Both the position numbers and the translations under genes were made by a program. Source: Eubacterium coprostanoligenes (lineage in GTDB: Bacteria > Bacillota > Clostridia > Oscillospirales > Acutalibacteraceae). From it: 64,000 bases of DNA. The notes below the pieces were generated by a model. That model saw nothing but the letters and a program-made list of their open reading frames with translations. It was not told the DNA's origin and did not search any database. Within the stretch, counting starts at the first letter, position 1. Each line of letters opens with the position of its first letter. Location: assembly GCF_900167205.1 (NCBI RefSeq), contig NZ_FUWW01000001.1, positions 62,001 to 126,000 on the forward strand, given 5' to 3'. Below are positions 51,043-61,216 of the stretch, one piece after another.

Positions 51043-53799
51043 ATGACTAAAGATGAACATAAATTTTTGTTTTCGGTAATTATGCCGATTTATAATGTTG
51101 AGGATTATATTGAAGAGGCGATTTTGTCACTTGTTAATCAAACGATAGGCTTTGACAAAATTCAGCTTATTATGATTAACGACGGCTCACCTGACAACAG
51201 CGAGGCTGTTTGCCTCAAGTATAAGGAGCAGTATCCTGACAATATTGTGTATAAAAAGATACCAAACGGTGGCGTAAGCAATGCAAGAAACACTGCTTTT
51301 CAGTATGTTGATGCAAAGTATATCACCTTCCTTGACCCTGATGACAAGTGGGAACTTTCGTCATTTGAAAATGCCTACAAGTTTTTTGAAGAACATTATG
51401 ACGAGATTGATGTTCTTGCCGCAAGAATTCAGTTTTTTGAAGAAAATGATGATTTTCATTCGCTTGATTACAAGTTTAAAAACGGCACAAGAGTTGCCGA
51501 CCTTGAAAACAAAGAAGAATGGTTTTCCGTTCAGTCAACCGCTGCAACAACCTTTATCAGAAGTGATGCACTCGGTGATGTAAGATTTGACAGCAGATTA
51601 AAGTTTGGCGAGGACTCAACCTTTATCAACAAGATTATGCTCAAAAAGAAAAAGGTCGGCTTAATTTGTGAGGCGCTATATCTTTACAGACGCCGTAATC
51701 AGGGCGATTCTGCCGTTAACAATCAAATTTTTGACAAATCGTTTTATATCAATTCGCTTGTTTATTATCATATGGAGCTTATGAAATATTGCGAAGAGAT
51801 GTACGGCGAGGTTATTCCGTATGTTCAGTCAATGATTGCATATGACCTTTATTGGAGAATCGGTCACGATTATTATCTTGAGGTCCTTGATGAGCAGGAG
51901 CAAAAAGAATATCTTGAAAGAGTTAAAATACTCCTTGACAGAATTGATGATTATATTCTTCTCAACAATCCGAAGCACAAGACAATGTTTAAGAAAAATG
52001 AGGCTTTCAAAATTAAGTACGGAAAGACTTTGTTTGAACTCATAGATTTTGATGCCGAAACAGGCACGCTTCATTACAAGGACATGTGGTCACTTTGTTT
52101 GCCTAATCAAAAGGGTAAGGTGTGCAAAATTGCTGCTCTTGATGTAAAAGACGATAAGCTTTTTGTTGATGTGTTTGTTGCACAATGGCTTTTCAGATGC
52201 ACAAAGGACGGCAAAGTCAGCTTTAAATTTCGCTTTGGCGACCAAGAGGTAACACCTGAACTTGTACCTTACGATCCATCAAATGTTGTCGGTAAACTCG
52301 GACATCCGAGTTATTATTATCTTTGCAAATGTGAATTCAGCCTTAAAGGCGTAAAGGAAACCGAGATTTGCTTTAGACCGTACATTTCATACGGCGGTAA
52401 TGAAACATCGGTTTCAATGTCATACAGCAGGTTTATTTCTACTAAAAATCTGTTTAAGCCGTCATATAAAGTTTACGGCAAATATATTGTCAGATGTATG
52501 CGAAAGGCAATTAAGGTTTCTGTTCCTAAAGACCTTAAAGCTTATGTGGAAAATGCTGAAAAAGCTTGCGTTGATTACCTTAAAGAAATCGGCAGAGATG
52601 ACCTTGCAGAAATAAGAGCAGGCTTCCCGAAGTTTAAAAAAGAGCAGGAGAAAAAGGGCAGTGTTTGGCTTTTCTCCGACAGAATTGACAACGCAGGCGA
52701 CAGCGGTGAGGTTGTGTTCAAGTATATTTGCGAGCACACCCCAAAAGGAGTAAGACCGATTTTCACAATCGGCAGAGCGGCAAGCGATGAGGTTAAAAAT
52801 CGCCTTGAAGCAATCGGTGAGGTTGTGTATTTTGAGGATACCGAGTTTAAGTATTATTTTCTCCTTGCGGACAAAATCGTTTCATCAAGCGCAGGTGAGT
52901 TTACAATTAACGCATTTGAGGACGACAGACCGTATTTTGTAGATATGTACCACTTTGATTTTTATTTTATGAATCACGGTGTAAACTGCGGTGACTGTTC
53001 TGCTTGGCTCAATCATTACAATAAAAATATCAAAATCTTCTTCAATACAGGCGTAAATGAGCGTCAGGCAATCATTGACGGCAGATATAATATGACTGCC
53101 GACCAATGTGTAATTACGGGACTTCCTCGTTTTGATGCACTGTATGATGACAGAAAAAAGCAACTTCTTGTGCTTCCGTCTTGGCGAAAGAGCATCAAGG
53201 GTGCTTATGACGACAAGACCTCAAGTGTTTATTATGACGGCTTTGTAAATACGGATTATTATAAGTTCTACAACGGACTTATCAATGATGAGCGTTTGCT
53301 TGCAAAGATGAGAGAAAAGGGATACACGGGTCTTTTCTGCCTTCATCCTATTTTCAGGAAGCAAGCGGTAGATTTCCAAAAGAACGATGTGTTTGCAATC
53401 AACGAAGGCTTCATTGATTACAACAAAGTTTTTGCCGAATCATCGGTTATGGTAACCGACTATTCAACCATAGCTTTTGACTTTGCTTATCTCAAAAAGC
53501 CTATTGTTTACACACAGTTTGACAAGGAAGAGTTCTACAAAACACAAACTTATGACAAGGGCTTCTTTGAATATGAAAGAGACGGCTTCGGTCCTGTTTG
53601 TTATGACTTGGACAGTGCGGTTGACGCACTTATCAAGATTATTGATAAAGATTGCGAAAACGATTATATCGACAGAGTAACAAACTTCTTTGTCAATATT
53701 GATAAGAACAATTCAAAGAGAGTTATTGATGCCGTTTTGGCAGACAGCAAAAAAGAAGAAAAGCCGTCATTCTTTAAACGACTTTTTTCAAGAAAATAA
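51043..53799 (+). CDS. GT2 glycosyltransferase - CDP-glycerol glycerophosphotransferase fusion (918 aa)
   Basis: The N-terminal GT-A domain has VIMPIYNVEDYI (17-28), INDGSPDNS, GGVSNARNTAF and the DPDDKW metal motif near 105. The C-terminal half is a TagF/TarB-like CDP-glycerol:polyol-phosphate transferase: FYFMNHGVNCGDC, ITGLPRFD, GLFCLHPIF and the VTDYSTIAFDFAYLKKPI block. It would build a glycosylated polyol-phosphate polymer (teichoic-acid type) on the inner membrane face. It is followed after nine bases by the nucleotidyltransferase that likely makes its donor. Confidence 0.9.
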   Translation: MTKDEHKFLFSVIMPIYNVEDYIEEAILSLVNQTIGFDKIQLIMINDGSPDNSEAVCLKYKEQYPDNIVYKKIPNGGVSNARNTAFQYVDAKYITFLDPDDKWELSSFENAYKFFEEHYDEIDVLAARIQFFEENDDFHSLDYKFKNGTRVADLENKEEWFSVQSTAATTFIRSDALGDVRFDSRLKFGEDSTFINKIMLKKKKVGLICEALYLYRRRNQGDSAVNNQIFDKSFYINSLVYYHMELMKYCEEMYGEVIPYVQSMIAYDLYWRIGHDYYLEVLDEQEQKEYLERVKILLDRIDDYILLNNPKHKTMFKKNEAFKIKYGKTLFELIDFDAETGTLHYKDMWSLCLPNQKGKVCKIAALDVKDDKLFVDVFVAQWLFRCTKDGKVSFKFRFGDQEVTPELVPYDPSNVVGKLGHPSYYYLCKCEFSLKGVKETEICFRPYISYGGNETSVSMSYSRFISTKNLFKPSYKVYGKYIVRCMRKAIKVSVPKDLKAYVENAEKACVDYLKEIGRDDLAEIRAGFPKFKKEQEKKGSVWLFSDRIDNAGDSGEVVFKYICEHTPKGVRPIFTIGRAASDEVKNRLEAIGEVVYFEDTEFKYYFLLADKIVSSSAGEFTINAFEDDRPYFVDMYHFDFYFMNHGVNCGDCSAWLNHYNKNIKIFFNTGVNERQAIIDGRYNMTADQCVITGLPRFDALYDDRKKQLLVLPSWRKSIKGAYDDKTSSVYYDGFVNTDYYKFYNGLINDERLLAKMREKGYTGLFCLHPIFRKQAVDFQKNDVFAINEGFIDYNKVFAESSVMVTDYSTIAFDFAYLKKPIVYTQFDKEEFYKTQTYDKGFFEYERDGFGPVCYDLDSAVDALIKIIDKDCENDYIDRVTNFFVNIDKNNSKRVIDAVLADSKKEEKPSFFKRLFSRK

Positions 53800-53808
53800 A
53801 GGTGTAGT

Positions 53809-55362
53809 ATGAATATAGTTACAATTCTTGCAAGCGGTGTGGGTTCTCGATTTGGTTCTAATGTTCCAAAGCAGTTCCACAAAATCAACGGCAAAATGGT
53901 AATTGAATATGTTGTTGATGCAATTCTTGAAGCAAAAACCGTGGATAAGGTGCTGATTGTCACAAATGTTGAGGCAAACAAAAGTTATCTGACAAACCTT
54001 GCCGGAAACGACAGGGTAGATTTTACAAACGGCGGTGACACTCGCAATTATTCGCTTGTCAACGCACTTGAATATATCAATAAAAATTATGATTGCGACA
54101 AGGTTATTGTTTGCGATGCGGTTCGTCCGATGATTACGGGTGAACTCATTGACAAATATTTTGCGTTTCTTGATGAATATTCTGCTGTTGTAACCGCACA
54201 GGCAATCACCGATTCACTCGGTTGCTATGATATTCAAAAGGTTTATCGTGACAGATATTATCTTATGCAGTCTCCGGAGGGCTTTGATTTCAAACTGCTT
54301 TATGACAATTTTGACCCCGAAAGCAAGCTGACCGAGGTGACCCAGCAGTTGCCGGAGGACAGCAAAATCAAGTTGTATTTTGATTTTAACAATAATTTCA
54401 AGCTCACATATCCTGCTGATTTGAAGTACCTTGAAGCACTTATCAATGCAAGGGACAACAATGTTGATTATAGAGAAATTTTCAACAGCGTCAGCAGGCT
54501 CAACAGATATTTGTTTGAGAATTATCCGTCACAGACAAAAAATTGGAGTCGCCGATTTGAAAACGAAATTCCAAATCTTCTCAAAAAATGGCAGATAACC
54601 GATTACAGAGTTGTCAAGACTTCGCATTTCGGCATTATCTTTTTGGCAAACAGCATAAAATACGGCAATTGCGTGCTCAAAATGATTCCGCCGTTTATTG
54701 ACAGATACGAGCCTGAAAGAAGTTGTTATCAAACTTTGCCTGCCACATTTATGTGTGAGCTGTATGATTATGACGATACTTGTTCGGCAATTCTTATGCA
54801 ACAGATGGACAGCGATTTGCCTGATTTTGATAAGGATGACAAAACCGTGCTTGAGTTTTTCAAAAAGGCTCTCGACAGCTATCGGGATATAAAAATCAGC
54901 GAAAGTGACCGCCACAAATTCCACAATTATTCAAGCATTCTTCACGGCAAACTTGACGAAAACGATTTTGTTTATCGCAATGAGGAAATTATGCAACTTG
55001 TGGCCGAAGCAAATGAACTCTATGACGATGTTTTCGGCAATGACGAATACTTCCTTGTGCACGGCGATATGCACAGATACAATATTATGAAAAGCGATGA
55101 TTTGATTACTGCCATTGACCCAATCGGCTACATTGCACCGCTTGAACTTGATATTGCGAGATTTATCGGCACGGAATTGACCGACACAACAGACGATGTA
55201 AAAAAGAAAAAAGCCGAGCTTGTGGAATACTTTGCTCCGCTTTCGTCAAAGGAGAGGATAGAATCGCTCCTGTTTGTTGATATGGTGTTCAGATGCCACA
55301 ACAGCCTGTTCGAAAACGACACATTCGAACTCACAGACAAGTGGCTGTCGATATTAAAATAA
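53809..55362 (+). CDS. Cytidylyltransferase - sugar/choline kinase-like fusion (517 aa)
   Basis: Residues 1-215 form an IspD/TarI-type CTP transferase (ILASGVGSRFGSNVPKQFH, VCDAVRPMI, TAQAITDSLG, QSPEGFDFKLL). Residues ~240-510 form an aminoglycoside-phosphotransferase-like kinase with the catalytic loop LVHGDMHRYNIM and the metal motif AIDPIGY. The two halves could phosphorylate and then CTP-activate a polyol or amino alcohol, supplying the CDP-donor for the preceding enzyme. The substrate (glycerol, ribitol, choline or ethanolamine) is not evident. Confidence 0.88.
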   Translation: MNIVTILASGVGSRFGSNVPKQFHKINGKMVIEYVVDAILEAKTVDKVLIVTNVEANKSYLTNLAGNDRVDFTNGGDTRNYSLVNALEYINKNYDCDKVIVCDAVRPMITGELIDKYFAFLDEYSAVVTAQAITDSLGCYDIQKVYRDRYYLMQSPEGFDFKLLYDNFDPESKLTEVTQQLPEDSKIKLYFDFNNNFKLTYPADLKYLEALINARDNNVDYREIFNSVSRLNRYLFENYPSQTKNWSRRFENEIPNLLKKWQITDYRVVKTSHFGIIFLANSIKYGNCVLKMIPPFIDRYEPERSCYQTLPATFMCELYDYDDTCSAILMQQMDSDLPDFDKDDKTVLEFFKKALDSYRDIKISESDRHKFHNYSSILHGKLDENDFVYRNEEIMQLVAEANELYDDVFGNDEYFLVHGDMHRYNIMKSDDLITAIDPIGYIAPLELDIARFIGTELTDTTDDVKKKKAELVEYFAPLSSKERIESLLFVDMVFRCHNSLFENDTFELTDKWLSILK

Positions 55363-55366
55363 ATTA

Positions 55367-55404
55367 ACAACGCTCCGATGAATATTATCTCGGAGCGTTT
55401 TGTT
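55367..55404 (+). terminator. Terminator of the wall-polymer operon
   Basis: AACGCTCCGA / TCGGAGCGTT stem followed by TTGTTG. Its last bases touch the next promoter. Confidence 0.85.
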
Positions 55405-55431
55405 GACATAAATTTACAAATAATATATAAT
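55403..55431 (+). promoter_or_regulatory. Perfect consensus promoter of the small toxin mRNA
   Basis: TTGACA (55403-55408), exactly 17 bases, TATAAT (55426-55431). The predicted start is about 55438-55439, at the first bases of the long-range inverted repeat. Confidence 0.85.
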
Positions 55432-55438
55432 TGCTGTG

Positions 55439-55685
55439 GACAAAGGAAACTATCGATTAGCGGTAGGCGGTTAGCCCTCTTTGCAAGAGGGCAGTGCCCT
55501 CTATTTTTGTTTAGGGGGTGAAGCTATGGAATATGCAGTGATAATTACTCTTGTACTTATTTTAGCAATAACATTGGCAGTAAAAGAATAACCGCCCTAT
55601 AATCCGCGAAAATTAAGGGCGATTATTTCGATCTTATATGACAAGCGGCTAACCGTCTATCCGACAAGCCCTTTGTCTATTTTTA
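55439..55685 (+). ncRNA. Structured ~245-nt toxin mRNA with 5'-3' long-range pairing
   Basis: The 5' end GACAAAGG (55439-55446) and CGGTAGGCGGTTAGCC (55461-55476) complement the 3' end CCTTTGTC (about 55670-55677) and GGCTAACCGTCTATCCG (55647-55663). A local GCCCTCTTTGCAAGAGGGC hairpin follows, and CCCTCTA (55497-55503) can pair with TAGGGGG over the ribosome site. The 3' end has GACAA/TTGTC plus TATTTTTAT as terminator. This combination of closed ends and masked start is the mark of type I toxin messengers. Confidence 0.65.
55526..55591 (+). CDS. 21-residue hydrophobic peptide, candidate type I toxin
   Basis: ATG 55526 follows GGGGGTG by five bases. The peptide starts MEYAVIITL, is almost entirely Ile/Leu/Val/Ala in its centre and ends AVKE, so it is a single membrane-spanning segment. 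Such peptides depolarise or disturb the membrane when over-made. The antitoxin would be an antisense RNA; I could not point to a clear antisense promoter. It is too short for routine gene finders. Confidence 0.65.
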   Translation: MEYAVIITLVLILAITLAVKE

Positions 55686-55740
55686 TATTATCATAGCAAT
55701 TTCTTTTTGTCAATAGGTGACCGATGAGTTGGTTGCTTTT

Positions 55741-56583
55741 TTATTTTCCCCATTTGTTGATGATGTGCTGAACCTTTTGCGGGTTGTTGGTTGTGATGTT
55801 GTCGGCGGTGTTGACGAGGGCACGCTTGATTTGGTACTTCCCGTCAACTGTCCAAATTGAGAGCTTGTAGCCGTTTTTGTGCAACAAATTCGACAAGGTT
55901 CGTGATGCGTATTTGTAGTTGCAATTTATACCGATAGCTCCTGTTTTTTCCAGCATATCAATGATTTTTTGCTGATAATCTTCGGTGAAAATGTTAATTC
56001 TGCTTGGCATATAGTTGACATAATATTCAACTCCCGGGCAGTTTTCCTTGACCTTGTTTGCCTGAAAAACTTCAATTCCCGTGAGCGTCACACGGTCGGT
56101 GAGGCTGTAATCAACTATCAAATCGTGAAGATTTTTGAGCACCCTTGTTTCTCTGATGTCAAGATTTAGGTGCATATCGGTTTTTTTCACTCTTTGAAAA
56201 GCGGCGGTAATTTCCGTGCCGTCCGAATTGGTGTTGATGATGTCGTTGCTCATAACGATTGTTCCGTTAGGTCGCTGCCGCACCTCAATTTCAAACGAAG
56301 CGTCACCGTGCTCAATTGCCTTTTCGAGCGATTCCATAGAGTTGTCGGGCGTGTTGTACGCACCTGTGTGAGCCGTGATTGTAAATCCGTCAACAAATTT
56401 CAAATCGTGCTCGTCAAAGGTTTTGTTGAATGCGTACGAAACCACCATAACAAGCATTGAAACGCTGACCAAAAAAGCCACAACTTGATATGCAAATCGC
56501 TTTGCCCATGTGGGTGTCATATTCCGTTTTAAAAACCGCTTGAACTTTTCTATTCGTTTTTTGTTTTTTGCCGTTTTCGCCAT
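55741..56583 (-). CDS. Membrane-anchored glycerophosphodiesterase-like protein, degenerate active site (280 aa)
   Basis: A basic N-terminus and one transmembrane helix (~30-51) are followed by a GDPD barrel. The first catalytic His is kept (AHTG, H72), but Arg of HRG is Thr, the PEN motif reads PDN, the E-x-D pair reads E-x-E (98-100), and the HD general-acid His is Asn (SND, N113). GDPDs split glycerophosphodiesters. With these changes the protein may be inactive, bind wall glycerophosphate polymers or have altered chemistry. It lies near the wall-polymer genes. Confidence 0.75.
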   Translation of the reverse strand: MAKTAKNKKRIEKFKRFLKRNMTPTWAKRFAYQVVAFLVSVSMLVMVVSYAFNKTFDEHDLKFVDGFTITAHTGAYNTPDNSMESLEKAIEHGDASFEIEVRQRPNGTIVMSNDIINTNSDGTEITAAFQRVKKTDMHLNLDIRETRVLKNLHDLIVDYSLTDRVTLTGIEVFQANKVKENCPGVEYYVNYMPSRINIFTEDYQQKIIDMLEKTGAIGINCNYKYASRTLSNLLHKNGYKLSIWTVDGKYQIKRALVNTADNITTNNPQKVQHIINKWGK

Positions 56584-56654
56584 ATTTTCACCCTGTCAGA
56601 ATATCAAACCGCCGGCAAGGTATGCAGGCGGTTGTTTGTGCGAATGAATAAATC

Positions 56655-58139
<1,485 letters not shown>

Positions 58140-58168
58140 TTAAATTATAATATTAAAATATTTTATCT

Positions 58169-58197
58169 ATAATACCATTTTAAGTGTATGAAATCAA
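58169..58197 (-). promoter_or_regulatory. Promoter of guaB
   Basis: Minus-strand TTGATT (58197-58192), N17, TATTAT (58174-58169). Confidence 0.7.
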
Positions 58198-58204
58198 GAC
58201 TTTT

Positions 58205-58708
58205 TTATTTCTCGGCAGCTTTCACAATTTCGGCAACTGTTTCCTCAACTGTATTGTTGTCGCAGTCAATAATCAAATCTGCCCATTTTTGATACATAGG
58301 CAGTCTTTCGTTGTACATATCTTTGAGCGAATCACCTTTTTTGACAACTACTCCACGGGTTGTGATGTTTTTTATTCTGTCAACCATTGTGTCGTAGCTC
58401 AAATTGAGAAAAATGATTTTTCCGCTTTTCTTTAGGTGTTCCATAGATTTGTCGCTGTAAACCACGCTTCCGCCAGTTGCAACAACGGTTGCGTTTATGT
58501 CGAGCGACAAAATTGTTCGCTCCTCGGCAGCCAAAAAGTATTCAATGCCGTTTTCGTCAATTATGTCCTGAAGTTTCTTTTCTTCAAGACCCTGAAACAG
58601 CAGGTCCGTGTCAAAAAAATTCTTCAGCAAAGCCTTGGCAGCAAGTACGCCGCATGTACTTTTGCCGCTGCCGGGCATTCCGATTAATATTATGTTTTCC
58701 CTGTTCAT
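58205..58708 (-). CDS. aroK: Shikimate kinase (167 aa)
   Basis: Phosphorylates shikimate at the 3-OH in aromatic amino acid synthesis. Walker A GMPGSGKS (10-17), the substrate Asp/Arg region (FFDTDLLF), the GG motif ATGGSVV, and a lid Arg in TTRGVV. The start shares one base with the nth stop. It is the last gene of the right-hand operon. Confidence 0.9.
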   Translation of the reverse strand: MNRENIILIGMPGSGKSTCGVLAAKALLKNFFDTDLLFQGLEEKKLQDIIDENGIEYFLAAEERTILSLDINATVVATGGSVVYSDKSMEHLKKSGKIIFLNLSYDTMVDRIKNITTRGVVVKKGDSLKDMYNERLPMYQKWADLIIDCDNNTVEETVAEIVKAAEK

Positions 58709-59340
58709 TATTTAAGTCCAACCTTTTTGCAGTTATATTCCATAGGACAGATGTCGCATTTCGGCTTTCTTGCCGAGCATATATCTCTGCCGAAAAGCAC
58801 TATCCTGTGGCAGAAATCCGAGCCTTCTTCGCTCGGTATTATTTTTTTGAGAGCAAACTCGATTTTTTTCGGGTCTTTTTCGTTCACAAGTCCGATTCGG
58901 TTTGCGATTCTTATCATATGAGTGTCAACAACGATTGACTCCTTGCCGTAAACATCGCCGACAATGAGGTTTGCCGTTTTTCTGCCAACTCCGTTGAGGG
59001 TGATGAGGTCGTCAATATTGTTCGGCACGACTCCGCCAAATCGGTCACGCACGCCTTTTGCCATATCAATTATGGAAGTTGCCTTGCTTTTGTAAAATCC
59101 GCAGGAATGGATGAGTTCTTCAATGTCCTTGACATCGGCGTTGCAGTAGTCGTCAAGTGTTTTGTATTTTTCAAACAGTGCGGGGGTGACGAGGTTCACT
59201 CTTGCGTCTGTGCACTGTGCCGACAACCTGACTGCCACCAAAAGCTCAAATGGATTTGAGGAATTGAGTGAGCAAATCGCTTCGGGATATTCTTTTTTGA
59301 GAACCTCAATTGCGTTTAACGCTCGTTCTTTTTTCGTCAT
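58708..59340 (-). CDS. nth: Endonuclease III (210 aa)
   Basis: Bifunctional DNA glycosylase/AP lyase for oxidised pyrimidines. Helix-hairpin-helix LNGVGRKTA with catalytic Lys, VVDTH with catalytic Asp, and the C-terminal [4Fe-4S] ligand pattern C-x6-C-x2-C-x5-C (CSARKPKCDICPMEYNC). The start overlaps the rarA stop by four bases. Confidence 0.95.
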   Translation of the reverse strand: MTKKERALNAIEVLKKEYPEAICSLNSSNPFELLVAVRLSAQCTDARVNLVTPALFEKYKTLDDYCNADVKDIEELIHSCGFYKSKATSIIDMAKGVRDRFGGVVPNNIDDLITLNGVGRKTANLIVGDVYGKESIVVDTHMIRIANRIGLVNEKDPKKIEFALKKIIPSEEGSDFCHRIVLFGRDICSARKPKCDICPMEYNCKKVGLK

Positions 59341-60605
59341 TTTTCGCCCTTAATTCTGCTCCAATAATCTTTGTGAGCCTGTTCGTTTTTGTTTGTTCCG
59401 TATTCGTAGTATTTTGTGTTTTTCAGTTTGTCAGGCAGATATTGTTGCTGAGTCCAATGATTTGGGCAGTCGTGAGGATAGACATAGTGCTGTCCTTTGA
59501 TTTCCGCATCCTCGCCGTCAAAATGCTTGTTTTGCAAATGCCGTGGAATAGGACCGAAATTGCCTTTTTTTACATCTGCCATTGCTGTGTTTATCGCTTC
59601 GTAGGCGCTGTTTGATTTTGGTGATTCGGCAACAAGAACAACCGCATCTGCAAGCGGAATTCTCGCCTCCGGCAAGCCGACCATCATTGCTGCGTCAACC
59701 GCCGCTTTGACAATCGGAATAATCTGCGGATATGCAAGCCCGACATCCTCGCAGGCACACACCATAAGTCGCCTGCAAGCCGATGGCAAATCCCCGGCTT
59801 CAAGCAGTCTTGCAAGATAGTGCAAAGCAGCGTTTGTGTCCGAGCCACGCATACTTTTTTGAAATGCCGACACAATGTCGTAGTGCTCTTCGCCGTCTTT
59901 GTCGTAGCGCATTGCCGATTTTTGCGTCAGTTCCTCCGCAGTTTCGATGGTGATTGATTTTTCGCCGTCAATTGTCGGTGTGGCAAAGTAGCAGTTTTCA
60001 ACGCTGTTGAGTGCTTTGCGAACATCACCGCCACAGCCGAGTGCAATTTTTTTCACAACCTCATCGGGATAGGTGATTTTGATGTCGTTTTCTTTTTCCA
60101 AAAATTTAAAGCCTCGCTCCACAGCAGGCATAACATCGTTGCAGTCAAGTGCCTTGAATTCAAACACTGTTGAACGAGAGAGTATTGCCGAATATACATA
60201 AAAATACGGGTTTTCGGTGGTGGAGGCAATAAGTGTGATTTTGCCGTTTTCTATGTATTCAAGGAGGGATTGTTGTTGACGCTTGTTGAAATACTGGATT
60301 TCGTCAAGATAAAGCAAAATTCCGTTTGGTGCGGAAAAAGTGCCTATTTCTGCCACAATGTCCTTGATGTCTTGTGTTGAAGCGGATGTGCCGTTGAGCT
60401 TTCTCAACGCACGCTTTGTTTTGTTTGCAATGATTGAAGCAACCGTTGTTTTGCCGACACCCGAAGGTCCGTAGAATATCAGGTTCGGTATGTCGCCGTT
60501 TTGAATCATATTGTATAGCGCTTTGTCGGGTGAGAGCAGATGCTTTTGCCCCACAACATCGCAGAGTTCGGTTGGTCTTATTCTGTCTGCCAACGGTTTA
60601 TTCAT
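59337..60605 (-). CDS. rarA: Replication-associated recombination protein A, AAA+ ATPase (422 aa)
   Basis: I place the start at ATG 60605-60603 (MNKPLADRIRP) after AAAGGAG. Walker A GPSGVGKTT, Walker B LYLDEIQYF, sensor ASTTENPYFYV and the C-terminal tetramerisation part (AYEAINTAMADV, GPIPRHLQNKHF) identify RarA/MgsA, which acts at stalled replication forks. Overlaps queH by eight bases. Confidence 0.93.
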   Translation of the reverse strand: MNKPLADRIRPTELCDVVGQKHLLSPDKALYNMIQNGDIPNLIFYGPSGVGKTTVASIIANKTKRALRKLNGTSASTQDIKDIVAEIGTFSAPNGILLYLDEIQYFNKRQQQSLLEYIENGKITLIASTTENPYFYVYSAILSRSTVFEFKALDCNDVMPAVERGFKFLEKENDIKITYPDEVVKKIALGCGGDVRKALNSVENCYFATPTIDGEKSITIETAEELTQKSAMRYDKDGEEHYDIVSAFQKSMRGSDTNAALHYLARLLEAGDLPSACRRLMVCACEDVGLAYPQIIPIVKAAVDAAMMVGLPEARIPLADAVVLVAESPKSNSAYEAINTAMADVKKGNFGPIPRHLQNKHFDGEDAEIKGQHYVYPHDCPNHWTQQQYLPDKLKNTKYYEYGTNKNEQAHKDYWSRIKGEK

Positions 60606-61212
60606 CTTTGTTCTCCTTTGAAAAAACACAGCCACAGAAATTCTGTCTGTATAGCTGATATTCTCGGCTGAGTTCGATAGAGCGCTTGTAGCCCTCTTTT
60701 TTCTTGAAGTCCGACGGCAACCATTTTATGCCGTATTTTTCTGCAACTTCGTAGCCGATTTCGTTGATTTTTTGGCTGTTTTTCAGCGGACTGATTGAAA
60801 GGGTTGTGCAGAAATAATCAAATCCCTGTTCCTTTGCGAGCTTTGCCGTGCTTTCAAGTCGCATACGGTAGCACCTGAAACAGCGTTCGCCACCCTCGGG
60901 AACATTCTCGTAGCCTTTTGCTATTTTCAAAAAATCGTTGTAGTCATATTCGCCACACACCAACTTGATTGGGTGCTTTGACGGCAGAGCCTCAATCAAT
61001 CGCTTTTGCTCTGCGTATCTCTTGTCAAATTCTGCCTTTGGTGAGATGTTCGGGTTGAAATAGTATACCGTGATGTCAAAATAATTGCTCAAATATTCCA
61101 GCGTGTAGCTTGAACACGGAGCACAGCACGAGTGCAAAAACAGTTTTGGAACATCTCCGTTTAGGCTGTCTGTGATTTTGTCTAATTCTTTTTGATAATT
61201 TATTTTGTTCAT
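60598..61212 (-). CDS. queH: Epoxyqueuosine reductase QueH (204 aa)
   Basis: The DUF208 family protein that performs the last step of queuosine tRNA modification in anaerobes. Diagnostic cysteine pairs are HSCCAPCSSY near 29-37, CFRCYRMRL near 111-119 and FCGCVFS near 193-199, which bind an Fe-S cluster and a second metal. Four bases separate it from the upstream peptidase gene. Confidence 0.93.
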   Translation of the reverse strand: MNKINYQKELDKITDSLNGDVPKLFLHSCCAPCSSYTLEYLSNYFDITVYYFNPNISPKAEFDKRYAEQKRLIEALPSKHPIKLVCGEYDYNDFLKIAKGYENVPEGGERCFRCYRMRLESTAKLAKEQGFDYFCTTLSISPLKNSQKINEIGYEVAEKYGIKWLPSDFKKKEGYKRSIELSREYQLYRQNFCGCVFSKENKDE

Positions 61213-61216
61213 TTTA

